Of a DNA stretch of 64,000 nt, positions 54,664 through 64,000 are shown piece after piece. The stretch covers positions 50,169,665 to 50,233,664 of the forward strand of contig OY754468.1 of assembly GCA_963575645.1 (NCBI GenBank), given 5' to 3'. The notes below the pieces were generated by a model, which saw only the letters and a list, made by a program, of their open reading frames with translations, did not search any database and was not told the origin of the DNA. Each line of letters opens with the position of its first letter. Positions within the stretch are counted from its first letter, which is position 1. Made by a program: the position numbers and the translations under genes. The DNA comes from Xanthostigma xanthostigma. Lineage: Eukaryota; Arthropoda; Insecta; Raphidioptera; Raphidiidae.

Positions 54664-54978
54664 ATAATACGCGCCACGAATCTAAAAGGTTCGGAAGTTA
54701 GATGCGAATGCGGGCTTGCGCTTGTACAGTCTGTTGAAAAACTACAAACTCGCAACTCAACAAAACTAAAATAGCAATAACAACTTGACAATAGCGTACT
54801 CGACTGTACTTTAAAGCAGGAAAGCGACAAGTGACAAAGGCAACGAGCGATCCACGGCCAATCACCGACGAGCGCACGTTCCGTGCAGATAGCTGGGAGG
54901 TGGTGGGAGTATCAACGGCTCTAAAATGTGCCTTTGTGACTAACTTCGGAACCTTTTAGATCCGTGGCGCGTACTATA
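54664..54978. mobile_element. Miniature family M, copy 2 (intact ends)
   Basis: About 40-bp terminal repeats: GTATAATACGCGCCACGAAT and 'ccgtggcgcgtactatac', continuing as AAAGGTTCGGAAGTTAG and its partner. 315 bp. Inverse homologue of 28436-28765. No target duplication was evident. Confidence 0.82.
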
Positions 54979-55625
54979 CGCTCATTAAATCCATTAATTA
55001 ATTAATCACAATTATTTCTAATCTAAGATATTAATAGTTAGTTTTGAACGGGTCATTTATGAAACGCTTCGACGTTCAAAGGAGTTGAGCCTCAGCCATT
55101 GAAAATTGAGCTTTTGAGGTTGTATAATTGATGCATACGGGCTCACAAATTATCATTATTCGAAAAATGCACTATTATACGCTTTTCCGACGTGCGATTT
55201 TAAATCTTGTATCTTAGTTGATTAATCGATGTTGATGAAACGTTTATTCAATGTTAGTTTGCACAATGTCGTACATGCATATGTGCGCAAACCGCCCCGT
55301 CATTCGTATAGCTACAAATACCTATAGATTGTACAATGTACGTAATATACCATTCGATGTACATATAGGTAAACCAGGTGAAGTGAAGTGCGTATGCAAC
55401 AACGGCAAATGCAATATTTTTGTTTGTACATCCAAAATCGATAGAGATACCCCGACTCAAAAATCGTTAAACGGCCGTTGGTAACTTTAGCTATAGCAGT
55501 ATTATCTTCACGAGCTCGATTCATCTCTAAAATTGTTTGTAATTACTGGCTATTGATCTTCGAAACCAGCTAATAACATCTACATTCGATTGTTTCTATA
55601 ACTACTGTCAACTATTGTTTTACAA
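54979..55625. other. Intron stretch, nothing recognised
   Basis: Overlapping frames at 55251-55524 are not family-like. Confidence 0.45.
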
Positions 55626-55766
55626 ACAAAAGCTAGTGCTGATGAAAATAACAGCTTGTGTTATAGAAAAACAGAAGCTAGTTCTATTGAAAACAACAGC
55701 TAGTGGGTTAGAAAAACAGAAGCTAGAGCTATTAAAAACAATAGCTAGTGTTATAGAAAAACACAA
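55626..55766. repeat. Minisatellite, left part
   Basis: Imperfect units of about 45 bp built from CTAGTGCTATTGAAAACA and CTAGTGTTATAGAAAAACA halves. The array is interrupted at 55766/57730 by a transposon and resumes after it. Confidence 0.85.
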
Positions 55767-56602
55767 CCCAGATAGACAAGTATGAGACTCATGGGTATGA
55801 TGAAAATGAATTATCCAAATTTTACAGAATATTGAACGTATTTTATTTGACGAAAATAGTATATGAGAGATTTAGATCAAATTGACATCATCAGAAAAGT
55901 GTAATGTAAGCACCGAAAATGTAGAAAAGTATTGAATGAATACTGTATCAACAATGTGACAATTTTTTGGGTCATTTAATTGAGACAACATTCATAATTG
56001 AATTTGAAGCATTTATGATACATCTGATGATGGAAAAATGCAGCTAATGGTGAATGCATTAGATGCATAGTTTTTGTAAACATAATGTGACATTCGCATG
56101 AACTAAGTTGATTAGATCAACATTGTTGGTTTTGATTGCAGCAACTTTGATACATCTCATGACGACAATATGTAACTAATATTAGATACATTAAATATAT
56201 TATATTTTGCATCCAATGTGTGACATTCCGAGTATTCATTTAATGTAAACAATGGTGTCGACTCCATTCATGATTATAAATTCAATACAAAAATATACCA
56301 CTACTATTTTCTCTTACCCTTATCTTATTTTGACCAATTAAAATGCATCCCCTACCAAGCATTAAAATTTTTCTAATAATTTCGACAAAGAAAATATATA
56401 TTTGAGCGTCAGTTTGCTGTAAGCTTCAACGAGTTTTGCTGTCCAGAGCTCTATCGTGGTGCGAGTTATTATATAATAATTATAATTATGTATGTAAGAA
56501 CGTTCGTGTGATTACACCAGGTGACCAGTGAATTTAAGCGAGATATTATAAATTAAAAATGCGGACCAAATTGTCTAAAAAAAAATTTTTTTTGGGACAA
56601 AA

Positions 56603-56905
56603 ATGATGAAAGTATTCATGAGTAAGTATGGCTTCTTATTTGTCGAAGAAAGATATTTTTAATAAGATTTAACAAGTTATTATGGTATTCCACTAGATTT
56701 CTTATATTTTATCTTTATTACAGGCGCAGCAAAAAGAACAGAAAGGTTTAACAAATTTACATTAGCTGAATTCGCGACTGATTTCACGGAAGTATTACAC
56801 ACGTTTAAGCAAATGTCCAAGAATGCAAAAAAGAAGTTAACGTTGATTAATCAAAGACAAGAAGAAACTTCGTATTTGTTGTCAGATGATGAGGAACATA
56901 ATTAA
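56603..56905 (+). CDS. Small two-exon gene inside the TIR element, 66 aa
   Basis: Exon 1 (56603-56621) encodes MMKVFM plus one base and ends A|GTAAGT. The 102-nt intron ends 'tttattacag' at 56723. Exon 2 (56724-56905) continues in frame as SAAKRTERFNKFTLAEFATD, then FTEVLHTFKQMSKNAKKK, and ends in an acidic LLSDDEEHN and TAA. Predicted helical, basic in the middle, with no signal peptide or membrane segment. AATAAA follows at 57001-57006. Codon use and composition look coding, unlike the AT-rich flanks. An arthropod-type initiator word TCAGT lies at 56409. Family unknown. An alternative upstream ATG at 56559 is in another frame, separated by an A9T8 run, so the true N-terminus is open. It could be a transposase-accessory protein, a captured host exon or the tail of a larger lost protein. 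Confidence 0.5.
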
Positions 56906-57000
56906 ATATAAGTTTTTCTAGCAACGATATGTTAAATACGCAGTACACTTTAATCATTATATTTTTACTGTAATTGTCTTACTTTGTATTTAATTAAAAA

Positions 57001-57006
57001 AATAAA
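57001..57006 (+). terminator. Polyadenylation signal of the small gene
   Basis: AATAAA 96 bases after the stop codon; a second AATAAA follows at about 57021. Confidence 0.5.
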
Positions 57007-57053
57007 ATCAAACGTCAGCTGAATAAAACTTTTGTATATATTATTTATTTCAG

Positions 57054-57206
57054 AATTCCTAAAAATATACTCATTTCCATGAAAAATTTATTTGAATTAT
57101 GTTTGCTTCATGAAATGATCACAATATGATACATATTGTGATCATTTCATGAAGCAAACATAATTCAAATAAATTTTTCATGGAAATGAGTATATTTTTA
57201 GGAATT
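57054..57206. repeat. Perfect hairpin, 75-bp arms and 3-base loop
   Basis: Left arm 57054-57128 (AATTCCTAAAAATATACTCA ...) and right arm 57132-57206 are perfect complements by eye; the spacer is ATA. Lies directly downstream of the small gene within the TIR element, and its right arm resembles the following 95-bp unit. Confidence 0.92.
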
Positions 57207-57240
57207 TTGAAATTTTCTTATGTTGTCATGGTATGCTCAC

Positions 57241-57600
57241 AATATGAAGCAAATATGAGTCAACGGTATTCATCACAGAAATAAGCAAATTTGAAGCAAT
57301 ATTCAATCTTTTTAACACCATCATAGAATGTTCGTAATATGAAGCAAATATGAGTCAACGATATTCATCATTAAAATAAGCAAATTTGAAGTAATTTTCA
57401 ATCTTTCTAACACCGTCATAGAATGTACATAATATGAAGCAAATATGAGTCAACGATATTCATCATAGGAATAAGTATATTTTGTAGGAATGTTGAATCT
57501 TTCAAATATTATCATGATCTACTGTTAATATGAAGACAACTTTTAGTTGAAGATTATTAGTATCCATTTGATTCAATATTTCTACAATATATACTCAACG
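57241..57600. repeat. 95-bp tandem repeat
   Basis: Units starting AATATGAAGCAAATATGAGT at 57241, 57336 and 57431, plus a divergent partial unit at 57527. Subterminal tandem units may be transposase-binding sites. Confidence 0.85.
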
Positions 57601-57729
57601 AATTCTGTCATGATTTTCATTCACTATGAGCTCACACAGGCACTCATAACAGGTCCATGGTGAGTTCATTTCATGTATCAAAAATGATCTAAATTTGCAG
57701 TAAATTTGCTGTAAACCTGTCTATCTGGG

Positions 57730-58265
57730 AAGCTACTGCTATAGAAAACAACAGCTAGTGTTATAGAAAAAATAAAAGCTAGTGCTATTGGAAACAATAG
57801 CTAGTTTTATAGAAAAACAAAAGCTAGTGCTATTGAAAACAATAGCTAGTGTTATAGAAAAAATAGAAGCTAGTGCTATTAAAAACAATAGCTAGTGTTA
57901 TAGAAAAAATAAAAGCTAGTGCTATTGGAAACAATAGCTAGTTTTATAGAAAAACAAAAGCTAGTGCTATTGAAAACAATAGCTAGTGTTATAGAAAAAA
58001 TAGAAGCTAGTGCTATTGGAAACAATAGCTAGTTTTATAGAAAAACAAAAGCTAGTGCTATTGAAAACAACAGCTAGTGTTATAGAAAAATAGAAGCCAG
58101 TGCTATTGAAAACAATAGCTAGTTTTATAGAAAAACAAAAGCTAGTGCTATTGGAAACACCAGCTAGTGTTATAGAAAAACAATAGATAGTGTCATAAAG
58201 AAACTAACCAGTGCCTTTTAGAAAACAGAAGCTGGTGTTATTTTATTAAGAAACAAACTGGTGTT
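57730..58265. repeat. Minisatellite, right part
   Basis: About 12 further units with CTAGTGCTATTGGAAACAAT and CTAGTTTTATAGAAAAACAA halves. A secondary period of roughly 135-180 bp is visible where 'aaaaaataaaag' and 'aaaaacaaaag' forms alternate. Decays after 58190. Confidence 0.88.
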
Positions 58266-60580
58266 ACAGAGGAAAAAGAACCCTCGCCAATATCTCCGTA
58301 CTAATCGTGAATGCCGCACTTGTCTTTTGCAAAATGTTGTACATTATCGTCGAAGAAATTGACTTCTTTTGTTTGTAATTCGTGTTTCGACCCCATTATA
58401 CAGTTTCTTATAGCTTCTTCTCCCTTCGTATGTAGTATCAGGGGTTGAAACCCTCTTTGCACTGCAACTATTAAATCTACCGTCAGTTATTTACGCAGGT
58501 TAACAAAAGTTTTCTTCATTTTGTCTTTCAATGCACGCAAGACCACCTTACTAAAGTCGCAGGTTATACTTGGGGGTTAAAATTCAAGTTTTACCCGAAT
58601 CGAGGTTTGTTACAAAGGCCCGCGTATTGTGGTGGCTTGATTTTGGAATTTTTCGAAAACTTCTGAACCAAAAGAGATACAGAAGTACATTTGTGCTCAT
58701 TAGATTCAGGGCGTCTTTTTCTATAAGAATAATGAGTCTGAACAAGTTCTGTGTAGAATAATGAGTCTGAACAAGTTCTGTATCAAAAATCGAATTTTTT
58801 CTAGGGTGAAAAAATTGTAAAAATTCAAACCTTTTGTATAAACGTATATTTCGAGAAATTAGCGAAAAAGTTCGTGAGTATACTGAAACAATCTCTCAAG
58901 TACTTGAAAATTAATTTGTCCCATTTCCGGTAAATTTGGTGGAGCGTCGTATACGCCAGCTGTCATCTTCTCTTGTCTAATTTTAATAGCTGGAATAAAT
59001 ATTAACCTTATGTTTGATTTTAATGTGATACTATCTTTATAACCAATCATTAATAATAAACCCCTTTTTCCTTTAAAAATATAAATTAAACATAATTTAC
59101 CTGGCGAAGAAAGAGTTAGTTAAATCTTCACATTGCTGAGCGTGTTTTGTTTATTTTTTAATGTATACAGCGTGTACAAAAATGTACGGTTAGTTTGTAG
59201 GATAGGTTCAAAAGATAATAAAACGATTGTAACAAACAAAAATTATTTTTCTAAAAACGATGATACAAATCTTTTAGAAATTGTGGACTAAAAAAATTTT
59301 GTTTCTTTGTACTTATCGAATACACCTTATAAAATTGGATCGTAAATCCGGTATATTTTATCTGTACTTTTTGCTTTATACATATTTATACGTAAATTTT
59401 AATAGTCGTTTTTTGATGTTTGGTTAATGCAAGTAGTAAATCAATGTCTGAACCGATTTTTTTAATCTTGTTCATTTTTTAAAATTTAAATTTAAAGCTG
59501 TTTCGTAGTCAGTGGGAATATTTTTTTATTTGTTTTCTATACTGATTTAAATTTAAAAAAATATTCTTCTCTCGAGTTTTAACAACTACTGGGATTTTTG
59601 TTTATTGTTCGTAATTTTATCTTGCTCAAGTTTCAAAATGTCATGTATAAAAACTAAATATTTTCCAACCATCTTAAAATTAATATCGGTATTTAAATAT
59701 AATTAATTTTTTTTTCTTGTTTAAGTAGACCAGCCATTTTAAAATCAGCCTGTCTCTTACCTTTTTAATTTTTTTAATTAATAAATGACTTATGTTATCG
59801 AATTTTAAAAAGCTCGTTTTAAAGAATTACGTACTTAAGTTTGAAAAAAATATTAATGGAATGAGTACTTGATTTTAAACATGTTGTACAAACATGAACC
59901 ATACTTTTTCCTGACAATTACATAATATGAATCAACAAATAGGGTTAAAGTCTGTTGATTCATTAACAAAAAAGTAAAATGTAAAAGTCGTTTTAAATCT
60001 CATAATTAATAAATACCCTTTTTATTTAACTTCCGCCCTTTGGCTCTTTGATTTTTATTTAACTAAAGCAAGTAGAAAATTGAAGAGGCTCCCAGGTCTT
60101 TTTTATTTAAATAAAGAATCCTGTTTGACGCCAGGTGACACACGTTTTAAAAATCAAACTGTGCTTCCTAGACGTTTTATTATGTGAATTGTCTTTATAT
60201 AACTTTTTATCGTGTGTTGAATCAACATCTGTTTTCATTTCGTACATCTTCCCCTCAATCCTCCATGAGTCCTTGTTCAGAATGAGGTTATGTCGCCATT
60301 ATATCTTACAGGGTCGATCATGTGTGATGTAACATTTTCATTGCGCCCAGTTTGATAAAATTTTTGTCTGTTTGTACATATCTAGATTTAAATTTGATAC
60401 ATTACCAACTTGAAGTGTATATGCAGTGTTGTTATCATCATCATCTTAGTTTATAGTCTGTATTGACTGATCACTAATTAGACGCATATTTAAAAAAAAA
60501 AAATATGCAGTGTACCTACTTTTTATACAACTGCGAGAGCCGTAGATAAAAATATATGCGAGTAATTTTTTAGATACACG
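58266..60580. other. Intron stretch, nothing recognised
   Basis: Very AT-rich. A 29-bp direct duplication (GAATAATGAGTCTGAACAAG at 58727 and 58756) is the only structure noted. Frames at 58570-58761, 58859-59050 and 60135-60332 are not family-like. Confidence 0.5.
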
Positions 60581-60929
60581 TCTTTACATGTATACTTATA
60601 AATAAAATTGAAGTGTCTGTACCTTCATTTAAAATTTTTGTTTGTCTACCTGTCTAGTCTACCTGACCGGGATAATCTTCGAAACCACTAAACCGATTGT
60701 TATTGCACTTCACAAACAGGTAAAGTGCTATCTCAGATATATTACCTTTTATCCTAAAAATATGTAAGGTTATTTTTTGCGAGTTATCGGTTTTTCATAA
60801 TTATCTCATGAACTGTAAGACATACGAAAAAAAGTTTCAGACGAATTTTGTCGAGCTTGCAATTTTTCACAAAAAAGGTTCCTACACTTCATCCCCTATC
60901 TCTCATTTAAAGCCGCGGGTCACGGCTAG
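60581..60929 (+). mobile_element. Helitron-like element
   Basis: The 3' end reads AAGCCGCGGGTCACGGCTAG followed by T. The body has 'gaaaccactaaaccgattgttattgcacttcac', typical of the family. The 5' end is placed at TCTTTACATGTATACTTATA by analogy and is less certain; the base before it is G rather than A. Confidence 0.6.
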
Positions 60930-61489
60930 TATCTAACAAAAATAATTAAAACATTTTTCAATATCTAAACTTTTCTCCGTTTACGTCTAAAGTAATAATA
61001 AAACTTGGTACTAAAACGAAATAACCCTGCCGTTTGGCTTTCAACCCTCTCTCTATAGCAGAGCTGATCATGTGCTGAGCGGCAAAATAACGCTGTTTCG
61101 AACCGAAGCCAATGCCTACGACCTTTTTTTAGTGTTCTTTACTAAAAATTTAATTGCGTTTTTTCCGTAAAAAAAAAGTTATTCTCGACTAATTTAATTT
61201 TAGAATACCTAACATTTTTAAGTGGATGCCCTTTCATTTCTCCGAACAATTTGTCTTTTTTTTATTGCGCGGGTGGTCACACCGTCACAGGATCACATGT
61301 GTTCCAGAAGTGCATCAATTTGTAACTTATCTACGCTTAGATATGACCTGCATTTTCTTTAATTACAAAAGCATTAATTAATTACGTTATTTTGAAACGA
61401 AAAACGTTTTTATCCCAGATGTTTCCAGTTTATAATTTTGACACATAAAAGTACTGTGGAATAAAATTTAATTTTCTATTAATAATCTT
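60930..61489. other. Intron stretch, nothing recognised
   Basis: No supported feature. Confidence 0.5.
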
Positions 61490-61821
61490 CACTCGGATGC
61501 CGGATGGGGGAAGGGACATGAGTACGCACATTCATCTTAGTTTACCAAGATGAATGTTGTGTCCAAATTTGATGATGATCGGAGTTACCGTTGAAAAGTT
61601 TTTGTCGAACGGACAAATTTTGAGTATACATTTTGCAACATTTTTCATTGATGTTCCGCTCCTATTGGTCGTAGTGTGATATTATATAGCCTATAGCCTT
61701 CCTAGATCAATGGGCTATCCAACAAAACAATTTGTTTCAATTCGAACCAGTAGTTCCTGAGATTAGCGCGTTCAACCAAATAAACAAACTCTTCAGCTTT
61801 ATAATATTATATTAGTATAGA
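61490..61821 (-). mobile_element. Helitron-like element, 3'-truncated
   Basis: Minus-strand 5' end TCTATACTAATATAATATTA preceded by A. The body shares 'gttggatagcccattgatctagg' and 'ggtaactccgatcatcatcaa' with 38301-38903. The CTAG hairpin end has been lost. It serves as the empty-site reference for the SINE in the 38-kb copy. Confidence 0.65.
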
Positions 61822-61920
61822 TTACGAGTACAGCTTGTCTAACAAGCGCAGTGACTGATAGCATTTCTAGAACGTTAGTATGTACAATTCAAGAAAAAGT
61901 AACAATATGAATATGGAGTG

Positions 61921-62403
61921 AATAAAAACTTTTTAACAAAAAAATTAAACCGCCGAAAAACTGAAAAGCAAAAAATAATAAATCTTTTTATTTAACTAAG
62001 TTCTATCTAAATAGTTGAACGTATGTGAAAGTCTAGTATATCTAAGTAATTTTGAGTCGGCGTCAACAATCCTTCGCCGGAAATCTCTGAGCGTTCACGA
62101 AGTTAATATCAGCGACAGAGCAACCCTAACGGGCACACGTCTTTACGAGTGGTCGTGTGGAGAGCGCATGTTTAATGTTAATGTTTATCGCTGGAGATTT
62201 CACGTATCATTGTTTGATTTGGTTATTTCTTTTAGTGATCTTTGTTCATTGATGGTTTGACGCCGACTCAAAATTACTTAGATATACTAGACTTTCACAT
62301 ACGTTCAACTACTTAGATAGAACTTAGTTAAATAAAAAGATTTATTATTTTTTGCTTTTCAGTTTTTCGGCGGTTTAATTTTTTTGTTAAAAAGTTTTTA
62401 TTT
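61921..62403. repeat. Inverted-repeat element with about 146-bp arms
   Basis: Left arm 61921-62066 (AATAAAAACTTTTTAACAAA ... TTGAGTCGGCGTCAA) and right arm 62257-62403 are almost perfectly complementary. The 190-base centre is GC-richer, with 'tcgctggagatttcacg' pairing weakly to 'cgccggaaatctctgagcg'. No clear target duplication. The 81-codon frame at 62015-62260 is a by-product. Confidence 0.88.
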
Positions 62404-62464
62404 AATAATTTTTTGTGGCTATATAATTTATAATTGTAATATACACAACTCAGCATGAAAATCT

Positions 62465-62876
62465 GTGAGTGAACAATAAATCACCCCTATTTTCCCACCC
62501 TTAGGGTAGGAATTTTTTTTCCAAATTTATATGAGACGAACCTCGAGGTATACCCTATCCAATAAAAAAATAATTATCAAAATTGGACCACTCTGTAAAA
62601 AGTTATGTGTGGTCATACATTACAATCAGTGAGTGAACAATCAATCATCCCCTGGTTTCCTACCCTTAGGGTTGGAATTTTTCTACGAAATTTATATGGG
62701 ACCAACTTCGGGGTATACCCTTTCAAACAAAAAAATAATTATCAAAATCGGACTACTCTGTAAAAAGTTATGCGTGGTCATACATAAATAAAAAAAAAAA
62801 AAAAAAAAAATAAAAAAAAAAAAAAATATACGCGTCGAATTGAGAACCTCCTCCGTTTTTGTTTTTCGTCGGTTAA
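62465..62876 (+). repeat. Lepidopteran-type repeat: 164-bp dimer, poly-A, conserved tail
   Basis: Two units starting GTGAGTGAACAAT at 62465 and 62629, each with 'ggtataccct' and 'ctctgtaaaaagttatg.gtggtcatac'. Then an A-rich tract (62787-62826) and the tail CGTCGAATTGAGAACCTCCT ... 'gtcggttaaaaa'. I recognise the tail as common in moths and butterflies. Confidence 0.7.
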
Positions 62877-63315
62877 AAATTAAGTTTTATCAAAAAAAAA
62901 TAGAAACATTACGTGACCTAATCGCACAGCAGTGGTTAGTACGACAAAAAAAAATTTGATAGAGATTAATTTGATATGACTGTACCTTTGTTTCGTAGTC
63001 CTTCCTTACAATATTTTTTTTAGTTGGCGTGCGTGTCGGGGGCCCATGGAGGACAGTGGTTTGGTGGAGCATGCACATGTTTCCTGTTGGTTTGTACAAG
63101 ATAATAATCCTGGCTTGCATTCAGATGCGTGTATATAAATATCTCTAACTCTTATACCTGACCTGGACAACATCTGCTCATCTTAATTTTCTATCTCGGG
63201 TCCTTTTTTTATTGAACAACATACGGGATTATAGGTCGTACCCTTCAGGGATGTGAAAAAATTATATTTCACGTATTCGAATTCGAGAGTACCGCATGAA
63301 CTCAATGTTGTAGAA
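62877..63315. other. Intron stretch, nothing recognised
   Basis: Frames at 62890-63120 and 63183-63530 are not family-like; the latter overlaps the next Helitron-like copy. Confidence 0.45.
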
Positions 63316-63647
63316 TCTATATATAAATAAAACAAAGTCCCTTCGCCGCGTCTGTCTGTCTGGCTGAACGCGATAAACTCAAAAACTACCGAACGGATTC
63401 TCATACGGTTTTTACTAATAGAAAGAGCGATCAACGAGGAAGGTTTCTGTATAGAATTTATAAATATTTTGTACAAAATCACTGAACTATAACGGTTAAA
63501 AAAAACGCTTACTTGGCTAACGCTGGCCAAATCTTTAGAGATACATCAAAACAATGTACTTCGATAGCTCTGCTGTGTAGATTGGAAGGTCAATATAATA
63601 TTTCCAGAACAGTTTTGCACCCGCGTGAAACCGGGCCGGGCCGCTAG
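63316..63647 (+). mobile_element. Helitron-like element with both canonical ends
   Basis: A|TCTATATATAAATAAAACAA at the left and CGTGAAACCGGGCCGGGCCG-CTAG|T at the right: TC start, GC hairpin, CTRR end and A/T flanks are all present. 332 bp, non-coding. Best-preserved reference copy in the window. Confidence 0.75.
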
Positions 63648-64000
63648 TTTTGATTAATTTTGTAGTAATTCAAAAGGAATGTGAAATAAAATTTAAAATG
63701 CTTTGGAAGTACGTAATTAAAATTGTATTATTTTCATTCTTATCAAAGATAAAGCAGTTTCCATAATTAATGCTGATAACTAGATTTTACCAGCGGTTTC
63801 ACTTGCGTTACCGTCGTTTTTTTGTGACGTTGGAACCGCTATCGTCGCAATTGAGAACATAGGGAAAACGCTATAATGGAAATCATTACGAAAAAAATGT
63901 GTTACTCTTTTTTATGCGTAAAAACTGTGGTATTATTATTATTTTAGACAATCATGATTGCAATTTTCTGTTTTCGATCTTGTGATATATTATTCTGTAG
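63648..64000. other. Intron stretch, nothing recognised
   Basis: AT-rich to the window end. Confidence 0.5.

Larger units (their letters stand above)
55767..57729 (+). mobile_element. Unclassified 1.96-kb TIR element carrying a small spliced gene
   Basis: Termini CCCAGATAGACA and TGTCTATCTGGG (12 bp, perfect) sit exactly at the break in the surrounding minisatellite. The only candidate duplication is the dinucleotide AA. Inside, left to right: about 640 bp of AT-rich sequence with loosely repeated 'gatacatct.atgatg' words, a compact two-exon gene (56603-56905) with a polyadenylation signal, a 75-bp-arm hairpin (57054-57206), and a 95-bp tandem repeat. I cannot assign a superfamily. The element is clean enough at its ends to be a real insertion. 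Confidence 0.72.

Overview
This window is AT-rich, intron-dominated nuclear DNA from an insect, most likely a moth or butterfly. There is no bacterial, viral or organellar architecture. Only one conserved host coding segment is recognisable: an internal exon of the pseudokinase gene tribbles (5808-6097, + strand), with a consensus acceptor and donor. No further tribbles exon was found, so the window appears to lie in two very long tribbles introns: at least 5.8 kb upstream of the exon and at least 57.9 kb downstream. The lepidopteran guess rests on two repeat types I recognise from moth and butterfly genomes (about 18.92-19.06 kb and 62.46-62.88 kb). It is an inference from memory.

Almost everything else is transposon-derived. 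A nearly intact Ty3/gypsy LTR retrotransposon (42704-46950, minus strand) has identical 132-bp LTRs and a 5-bp target duplication, but its integrase is broken by a single-base frameshift. A Helitron-like family (A|TC...CTAG|T junctions) recurs at least nine times, some copies carrying minisatellites or nested insertions. A second, Helentron-like family of 161-234 bp occurs three times. There are also hAT miniatures with 8-bp duplications, TTAA-flanked foldback elements, TA-flanked pogo/Tigger-type and other TA miniatures, a Harbinger-like miniature, a mariner-like deletion derivative with a transposase fragment, tRNA-derived SINEs, and two Penelope-like inverted-repeat units, one of which can be drawn as a hammerhead ribozyme.

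Layout: 0-5.8 kb is the upstream tribbles intron, ending in three hAT miniatures, the last only about 50 bp from the exon. 5.8-6.1 kb is the exon. 6.2-10 kb holds hairpin arrays, a large palindrome and a higher-order tandem repeat. 12-26 kb is a dense patchwork of miniatures, including a 683-bp near-perfect foldback at 25.3-26.0 kb. 27-42 kb holds scattered miniatures, a 258-bp tandem duplication and SINEs. 42.7-47 kb is the LTR element. 47-55 kb is more miniatures. 55.6-58.3 kb is a minisatellite split by a 1.96-kb terminal-inverted-repeat element that carries its own small two-exon gene, the most novel-looking item here. 58-64 kb is repeat-rich intron.

All identifications come from reading the sequence. 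Family names for miniatures rest on termini and target duplications, not on database searches.
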